From NCBI RefSeq assembly GCF_018219455.1, contig NZ_CP056122.1, positions 4,682,001-4,746,000 on the forward strand: a stretch of DNA of 64,000 bases, in the 5' to 3' direction. Positions within the stretch are counted from its first letter, which is position 1, and the number at the start of each line of letters is the position of its first letter. This DNA is from Moritella sp. 5. Lineage in GTDB: Bacteria > Pseudomonadota > Gammaproteobacteria > Enterobacterales > Moritellaceae. Of this stretch, positions 59,421 through 64,000 are shown in pieces. The position numbers and the translations under genes are program-made. The notes beneath the pieces were generated by a model. That model made no database searches. It was not told the DNA's origin and saw only the letters and a list, made by a program, of their open reading frames with translations.

Positions 59421-59942
59421 AATCTTTTCCTAATAAGTAGTAATATTTAGATCTGGACTAAAATCCAGATAAGTAAGCGTCTTTTAACTGCTGCCTGCGA
59501 CCGGGCAACAACAGTATAATTAACGGGTGCGGATAATACCATGGCAGCCTTACCACAACAAGTAAATGCACAGAACTAAAAGATTCAGTCTATTTGAAAT
59601 AAGGGAAATGTGCATCTATCGGGAATAAATACTATCTAACTCCCTTCAACATTTATTTCAACAAAAACAAGCCACCAAATAATGTACTTCAATAAGGAAC
59701 AACTATGCAAAAGATTCAGAATATTATAATCAACAGAGATTACATTCTAAATAACAAATAAATTAGAGTTATCAAACAAAAAAACAATGTATCTAAACAT
59801 AATAAACTCATCTATCTCTAAAGTAAGTTTTAGATCACTAAACCGAGTATTTCAATAGGTTATACTACTTTAGATAAAGTTTATGCTGCTATACTGGAAC
59901 GTAACTTCCCCTAATATCAACGATAATACTTTAGGATCTTGT
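59421..59942. other. 522-base gene-free stretch between rplY and the FapA/DUF342 gene
   Basis: This divergent intergenic region is AT-rich. It must hold the rplY promoter on the minus side and the DUF342 promoter on the + side. It contains one 18-codon frame at 59705-59761 (MQKIQNIIINRDYILNNK) preceded by AAGGAA, which could be a leader peptide or chance. I see no tRNA, riboswitch or mobile element in it. Confidence 0.5.
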
Positions 59943-61625
59943 ATGCTGGACTCAACATTAATTAGGCTAAGCGAAGATGATAACCAAGCCGAAGTCCGTC
60001 TGCTCCCAAATAAACACGCGCCACTCGAAATAACTGATTTACTTGAATTACTGAATGTTGAGCCTTTCAATCAACTATCTCCTATTCTTGCGAACCTTGA
60101 AGAAGCCGTCACCCAAATAAATAAGCTTACAGGTAAACGCGCTGGCGAAGAAGAACTTATCTTTATTCTCGCAGAGCGTAATAATTGTAAAATTGATATC
60201 AGCCTTAATGAAGACTGCATGCGAGCAGAAATGAACTTAACGGCTGGCTGGGGTGATAACCAAATTTCAATTGATGATATTTTAGCGGAGCTCACTAACA
60301 GCAACATCCACCTTGGTATTGATAAACAAAAAATAACTGAACAACTTACAGAACTCTCGAGCCTATCACCCGGTGAACAAATTAAGATTACTGTTGCCGA
60401 AGGTCAACTTCCAATTAATGGCAAAGATGCCGAATTGAAACGCCAAGTATCATTAGCCCGAGAACGATTATTACAGCCACAAATAAAAACAGATGGTAAT
60501 GTTGATATGCGTAACCTTGGTGAAATAAACATGGTTAAAACTAACGACGTACTCATCGAAAAAATACCCGCAGATAATGGTTCCAAAGGATTCAACTTAC
60601 TCGGTAAAGAGCTATTACCAAAGTCAGGTAAAGACACTAAGCTACAAGCGGGTCCGGGTACCCGTATCGACCCAAACAATCCATTGAGATTACTTGCAAC
60701 CATGACAGGACAAGCCGTTGAGGTCCAAGGCATCTTGCAAGTTGATGATATGCTAACGATTAAGAATGTAGATATAGGCACAGGTCATATTACGTTTAAA
60801 GGTAGCATTTTAATCACAGGTGATGTTGACGCCGAGATGATAGTGAAAAGTAGTGGTGATATAACAGTTATGGGGTTTGTTGACTCCGCGACCTTGGAAG
60901 CAGCAGGTGATGTTATCGTCAATAAAGGCATATTAGGCCGTCAACTAACAAATAACGGGGACAGTCAACAGCTCGCGACCAAGATTAAAGCACAAGGACA
61001 AATACGCGCTCAGTTTGTACAATACTCCGAGTTAACTGCCGTTGGTGACATTACGATTACAAAGCAATTATTACATAGTGTGACTCATACCCAAGGAAAG
61101 CTGACGGTGAGTGATGGTTTTAACCGCCATGGAGATATCATTGGCGGCACTGTAAATGCGAATAATGGTATTGTAGTAGTCAGCATTGGTGCGATGTCTG
61201 GCACCAAAACTGAAGTTTTTTGTGCCATGCAAGAAGATGAAATTCGGGTGCAAGTACAAGACCGTAGCCTAGAGTTAAAAGCGTTAGTTGAAGAAGATGA
61301 TTCGCTGTGGATCAAAATTAATAATTTACCGCCAAAAGATAAATGGAAACATGATCACGGTGTCGTGGCTGAAATCAAAGAAATGCTGTATGAAAAAAAT
61401 AGGTTTAACCAACAACGTGTGAATGATGAAATAGAATTACAGCAACTACAACTTGAATTAGATCAATACTTTCACGTACACAACATCGAAGTAAGTAAAT
61501 GTATATTTGATAACGTTACCTTACATGTAGGTACAGCATCAACCGTTACTCAGCGTGAGCACGGCCCTTGTCGAGTCATACATAAAGATAAACAAATTGA
61601 CTTCGATTATGCAGATCATGGTTAG
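59943..61625 (+). CDS. FapA/DUF342 family protein
   Basis: This is a 560-residue protein with an N-terminal region of about 180 residues, then the DUF342 beta-helical domain (about 190-430) with repeated units such as GHITFKGSILITGDVDAEM, SSGDITVMGFVDSA and ATGDVIVNKGILG-like AAGDVIVNKGILG. A coiled-coil tail rich in Glu and Gln follows (NRFNQQRVNDEIELQQLQ). Members are polymer-forming cytoplasmic proteins linked to polar flagella or surface regulation in Vibrio and Shewanella. I chose ATG 59943 (MLDSTLIRLSED), with AGGA six bases upstream; an ATG at 59883 lacks one. A strong terminator follows. Confidence 0.85.
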   Translation: MLDSTLIRLSEDDNQAEVRLLPNKHAPLEITDLLELLNVEPFNQLSPILANLEEAVTQINKLTGKRAGEEELIFILAERNNCKIDISLNEDCMRAEMNLTAGWGDNQISIDDILAELTNSNIHLGIDKQKITEQLTELSSLSPGEQIKITVAEGQLPINGKDAELKRQVSLARERLLQPQIKTDGNVDMRNLGEINMVKTNDVLIEKIPADNGSKGFNLLGKELLPKSGKDTKLQAGPGTRIDPNNPLRLLATMTGQAVEVQGILQVDDMLTIKNVDIGTGHITFKGSILITGDVDAEMIVKSSGDITVMGFVDSATLEAAGDVIVNKGILGRQLTNNGDSQQLATKIKAQGQIRAQFVQYSELTAVGDITITKQLLHSVTHTQGKLTVSDGFNRHGDIIGGTVNANNGIVVVSIGAMSGTKTEVFCAMQEDEIRVQVQDRSLELKALVEEDDSLWIKINNLPPKDKWKHDHGVVAEIKEMLYEKNRFNQQRVNDEIELQQLQLELDQYFHVHNIEVSKCIFDNVTLHVGTASTVTQREHGPCRVIHKDKQIDFDYADHG

Positions 61626-61669
61626 ATAATAATAAATACCATGCTCACTAATTTTATATGTGCGAACAA

Positions 61670-61697
61670 AAAGGCCTAAGTGCTCACTTAGGCCTTT
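61670..61697. terminator. Bidirectional terminator after the DUF342 gene
   Basis: AAAGGCCTAAGT (61670-61681) and ACTTAGGCCTTT (61686-61697) form a 12-bp perfect stem with a 4-base loop. T-runs flank it on both strands. It serves the convergent DUF342 and PLP-enzyme genes. Confidence 0.92.
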
Positions 61698-61722
61698 CTT
61701 TCAATATACGAGATTAATAAAC

Positions 61723-62958
61723 TTACAGATTTGCTAGTGCTTGGGTAAAATCAGCCAGTAAATCATCAGTATCTTCAATACCAATTGAACAGCGGATCAT
61801 ATTCTCACTAATACCCGATTCCTGTCTTGCTACTAGGCCAATTTCATGGAAAATAGTTGGCGCAACAGGCAGTGCTAAACTGCGGTTATCACCTAAATGC
61901 GTCGCGCCAATCACCAGCTTCAACTCATTTAAAAATTTGCAACAATCCAAACCTTCTTTCAAGTCTAAACTTAACATCGATCCAGATGCAGAAAATAACG
62001 ATTTAGCACGAGCATATTCAGGATGTGATTCCAAACCTGGATAATAAACACGTTCAACTTTTGGGTGATTCTCTAACATTAATGCTAAAGCTAATGCCGA
62101 ACCTGACGATTGCTTAATTCGCAGAGCCATGGTTTCTGAACCTAACGCTAATTGGCCAGCCGCTTCAGAACTCAGACAGGCGCCCATATCACGTAAGCCT
62201 TTCTTCTTCATTTGCGCATAACCCCACATAGCTGGGTCACCTTTACGGTACGCTTCAAATATATTCGGGTACTGTGACCAGTCAAATAAACCAGTATCTG
62301 TTACAGAGCCGCCAATCACATTTCCGTGACCACCAAAATATTTTGATAGTGAAGTAACGATAAGATGACTTTTCACGACTTTAGGTTGGAACAAATACGC
62401 TGACGTTAATGTATTATCAACAACATATAGTAAACCTTTGGCATCACATAACTCGCCGATTTCGGCTAAGTCACAAACTTGTGTCGCAGGATTTGCAATT
62501 GTTTCTACAAACACCATTTTCGTATTTTCTTGGCAAGCTGCAGCAACGTTAGCCACATCTGTCGCATCAACAAGTGTCACTTCAATGCCAAAACTTTTTA
62601 ATGTACCAAATACACTTGAGGTATTACCAAATAAGAAACGGCTGGCAACAATATGATCGCCACCTTTTAATAAAGTCAAAAATACCGCAACAATCGCCGC
62701 CATACCAGAGCTAAAACAGAGTGATGCTTTACCCTGCTCCATTTCGCAGATCATGTTTTGCAACATATCAATCGTTGGCGTAGCTTGACGAGCATAAGCT
62801 TGGCCAGCTTGGCGGCCTTGGAAGATATCGATAAGATCTTGAATGTCATCATAACCATAAGTGGCAGAGTTATAAATTGGCGCGTGAATAGCACCAAACT
62901 CTAAATTTTGGTTGTGATCATGATGAACTAAATGAGTAGTGAATCCCTGCTCTTTCAT
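61723..62958 (-). CDS. Trans-sulfuration PLP enzyme (methionine gamma-lyase/cystathionine gamma-synthase family)
   Basis: This is a 411-residue PLP enzyme of the Cys/Met metabolism family. SSGMAAIVAVFLTLLKGGDHIV, YVVDNTLTSAYLFQP and the PLP-Lys motif VTSLSKYFGGHGNVIGG are intact. AYARQATPT replaces the usual YSRxxNPT, and no residue settles between gamma-lyase and gamma-synthase. The start is ATG at 62956-62958 with AAGGAATAT upstream. It lies 97 bases downstream of asnC on the same strand. An Lrp-type regulator next to such an enzyme recalls mdeR-mdeA of Pseudomonas putida. Methionine gamma-lyase is my preferred guess. Confidence 0.85.
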   Translation of the reverse strand: MKEQGFTTHLVHHDHNQNLEFGAIHAPIYNSATYGYDDIQDLIDIFQGRQAGQAYARQATPTIDMLQNMICEMEQGKASLCFSSGMAAIVAVFLTLLKGGDHIVASRFLFGNTSSVFGTLKSFGIEVTLVDATDVANVAAACQENTKMVFVETIANPATQVCDLAEIGELCDAKGLLYVVDNTLTSAYLFQPKVVKSHLIVTSLSKYFGGHGNVIGGSVTDTGLFDWSQYPNIFEAYRKGDPAMWGYAQMKKKGLRDMGACLSSEAAGQLALGSETMALRIKQSSGSALALALMLENHPKVERVYYPGLESHPEYARAKSLFSASGSMLSLDLKEGLDCCKFLNELKLVIGATHLGDNRSLALPVAPTIFHEIGLVARQESGISENMIRCSIGIEDTDDLLADFTQALANL

Positions 62959-63055
62959 TGATATTCCTTCATACAACAAATTGACGTTAACCTCATTATT
63001 GATCAGGATGAGGCTAACTTATAGCATTTATGTCATTTATAATTAGCGGTGAAGG

Positions 63056-63517
63056 TTATGGGTGAACACCACGACTAATTGGGTTTTGTAATGAGATCAA
63101 TGTTTCGGTCGATTGTACTTCTTCAATCTGTTGAATTTTATCAATCAGTACTTTTTGTAGTTCATCAATCGAGCGCGTCATCAACTTAACAAAAATATTG
63201 TAATTACCCGTTGTGTAATACGCTTCAACGACTTCATCTAACGCTTTTAATTGTGCCAACGCAGAAGGGTAATCCTTTGCGCTCTTTAGATTAATACCAA
63301 TAAAACAACACACGTCATAACCGAGCTTTTTCGGGCATACTTCAACTTTAGTGCCAAGAATAACACCTGTTGTTTTCATTTTTTCGACACGTACATGAAT
63401 AGTACCCGCACTTACGTTAAACTTTTTTGCCAGTTCAGCATAAGGTACACGCGCGTTAACCATGAGTGCATTAAGGATTTTTTTATCTAATTCATCAAGA
63501 TGAGCATTAAGCGACAT
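63056..63517 (-). CDS. asnC: AsnC-type transcriptional regulator
   Basis: This is a 153-residue Lrp-family regulator (E. coli AsnC 152) and is nearly colinear with my memory of AsnC: LDKKILNALMVNARVPYAEL, SAGTIHVRVEKMK, GYDVCCFIGINLKSAKDYPS, and VEAYYTTGNYNIFVKLM and STETLISLQNPI. AsnC senses asparagine and activates asnA in E. coli; asnA is not in the window. The start is ATG at 63515-63517. The gene is divergent from a MiaA-family gene at 63789 and upstream of a PLP lyase gene. Confidence 0.92.
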   Translation of the reverse strand: MSLNAHLDELDKKILNALMVNARVPYAELAKKFNVSAGTIHVRVEKMKTTGVILGTKVEVCPKKLGYDVCCFIGINLKSAKDYPSALAQLKALDEVVEAYYTTGNYNIFVKLMTRSIDELQKVLIDKIQQIEEVQSTETLISLQNPISRGVHP

Positions 63518-63788
63518 TACAACTTTTCCGATCATAAGTAACAATACAAGAAGTCGATTATAACGCTAAAACCCTAATCATCTAGCGTATAATTTGAATA
63601 ATCTTGAAAAAATACCACCTTTTTGACTGCATAATTGAGATTTATCCAATATTCCATTAATTAACCTTTGAATTTCATCTAAATTAAAATAAGTTTCACG
63701 ACAAAGTGAAAAAGACTATTGGTCACATAGCAAGCTTGAGTTACCATTTCGGCCTGCACACAGCGCAATTTTTCATTCAGGTAATTTC

Positions 63789-64000
63789 ATGTCTCAACAA
63801 CAATACAATCTTATCGTCGTACTTGGTGCGACCGCATCGGGGAAAACACGTTTAGGTGTCGATCTGGCAAAACAATTAAACGGGGAAGTAATCTCGGGTG
63901 ATTCTCGACAGGTATATACTGGTTTAGATATTGGGTCAGGCAAAGATTTAGCTGAATATGGCGAGGTACCTTATCATTTAATTGATATTATCGGACCCGG
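63789..64000 (+). CDS. MiaA-family tRNA dimethylallyltransferase-like protein (cut by right edge)
   Basis: ATG 63789, preceded by CAGG at seven bases, opens a frame that runs off the right edge after 70 codons. It has the P-loop LGATASGKTRLG and GDSRQVYTGLDIGSGKDL, followed by VPYHLIDII. P-loop, GDSRQVY and HLIDI fit the MiaA family, which adds a dimethylallyl group to A37 of tRNAs. The stretch GSGKDLAEYGEVPYH differs from the usual TAKP-type segment of gammaproteobacterial MiaA and recalls MiaA-like paralogues. The rest of the gene is needed to tell. Confidence 0.8.
   Translation, partial: MSQQQYNLIVVLGATASGKTRLGVDLAKQLNGEVISGDSRQVYTGLDIGSGKDLAEYGEVPYHLIDIIGP

Noticed and set aside
59705..59761. 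18-codon frame with AAGGAA before it
   Set aside because: Too short and AT-rich to separate from chance; noted only in the gap description.

Overview
The window is a stretch of an AT-rich gammaproteobacterial chromosome. The gene content suggests a marine, cold-water relative of Vibrionales/Alteromonadales: a TMAO respiration operon (torECA), MsrPQ, a SirB2-like protein, and a tRNA-Thr-Tyr-Gly-Thr / secE-nusG / rplKAJL / rpoBC block. A Moritella- or Psychromonas-like organism is my inference from protein style, not from a database match. I see no prophage, insertion sequence, integron or CRISPR array. Most of the window is core genome.

Layout. 1-5.3 kb: the start of oligopeptidase A (prlC, cut by the left edge), glutathione reductase, a methyl-accepting chemotaxis protein and a DMT exporter. 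5.5-8.9 kb: an Xaa-Pro aminopeptidase, a DyP-type peroxidase and a RibD-C-like reductase. 9-10.7 kb: a three-gene copper-delivery cluster (membrane-anchored unknown, PCuAC chaperone, SCO1/SenC). 10.7-12.2 kb: an Lrp/AsnC regulator divergent from a second DMT exporter. 12.3-19.1 kb: the thiamine operon thiC-thiDE-thiF-thiS-thiG-thiH behind a TPP riboswitch.

19.2-32.1 kb is the transcription/translation block on the minus strand: four tRNAs, a decayed tRNA-Trp, secE, nusG, rplK, rplA, rplJ, rplL, rpoB and rpoC. Good sigma70-type promoters can be read before the tRNAs, secE, rplK and rplJ, and an attenuator-like hairpin lies between rplL and rpoB. No tuf gene lies between the last tRNA and secE, where many relatives carry tufB. 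32.2-39.7 kb: birA, murB, a GNAT protein, aroH, glpX, a MOSC/flavin-reductase/ferredoxin fusion and a YhhN protein.

39.8-45.9 kb: a 48-codon gene with a perfect ribosome-binding site, a hybrid histidine kinase that has lost both phospho-acceptor residues, a TTG-initiated DEAD-box helicase, a spondin-domain lipoprotein, yedI and yaeQ. 46-51.7 kb: torE-torC-torA and msrP-msrQ, two periplasmic molybdoenzyme systems side by side. 51.8-64 kb: topB, an acidic protein of unknown function, a YeeZ-like SDR, a YgbA-like protein, a DsbD/ScsB-like reductase, SirB2, a methyltransferase, rplY, a FapA/DUF342 protein, a trans-sulfuration PLP enzyme, asnC, and the start of a MiaA-family gene cut by the right edge.

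The observations I rate highest are the decayed tRNA-Trp with tufB absent, the doubly inactivated hybrid kinase, the MOSC-FNR-ferredoxin fusion, and the rplK promoter lying inside the nusG terminator.
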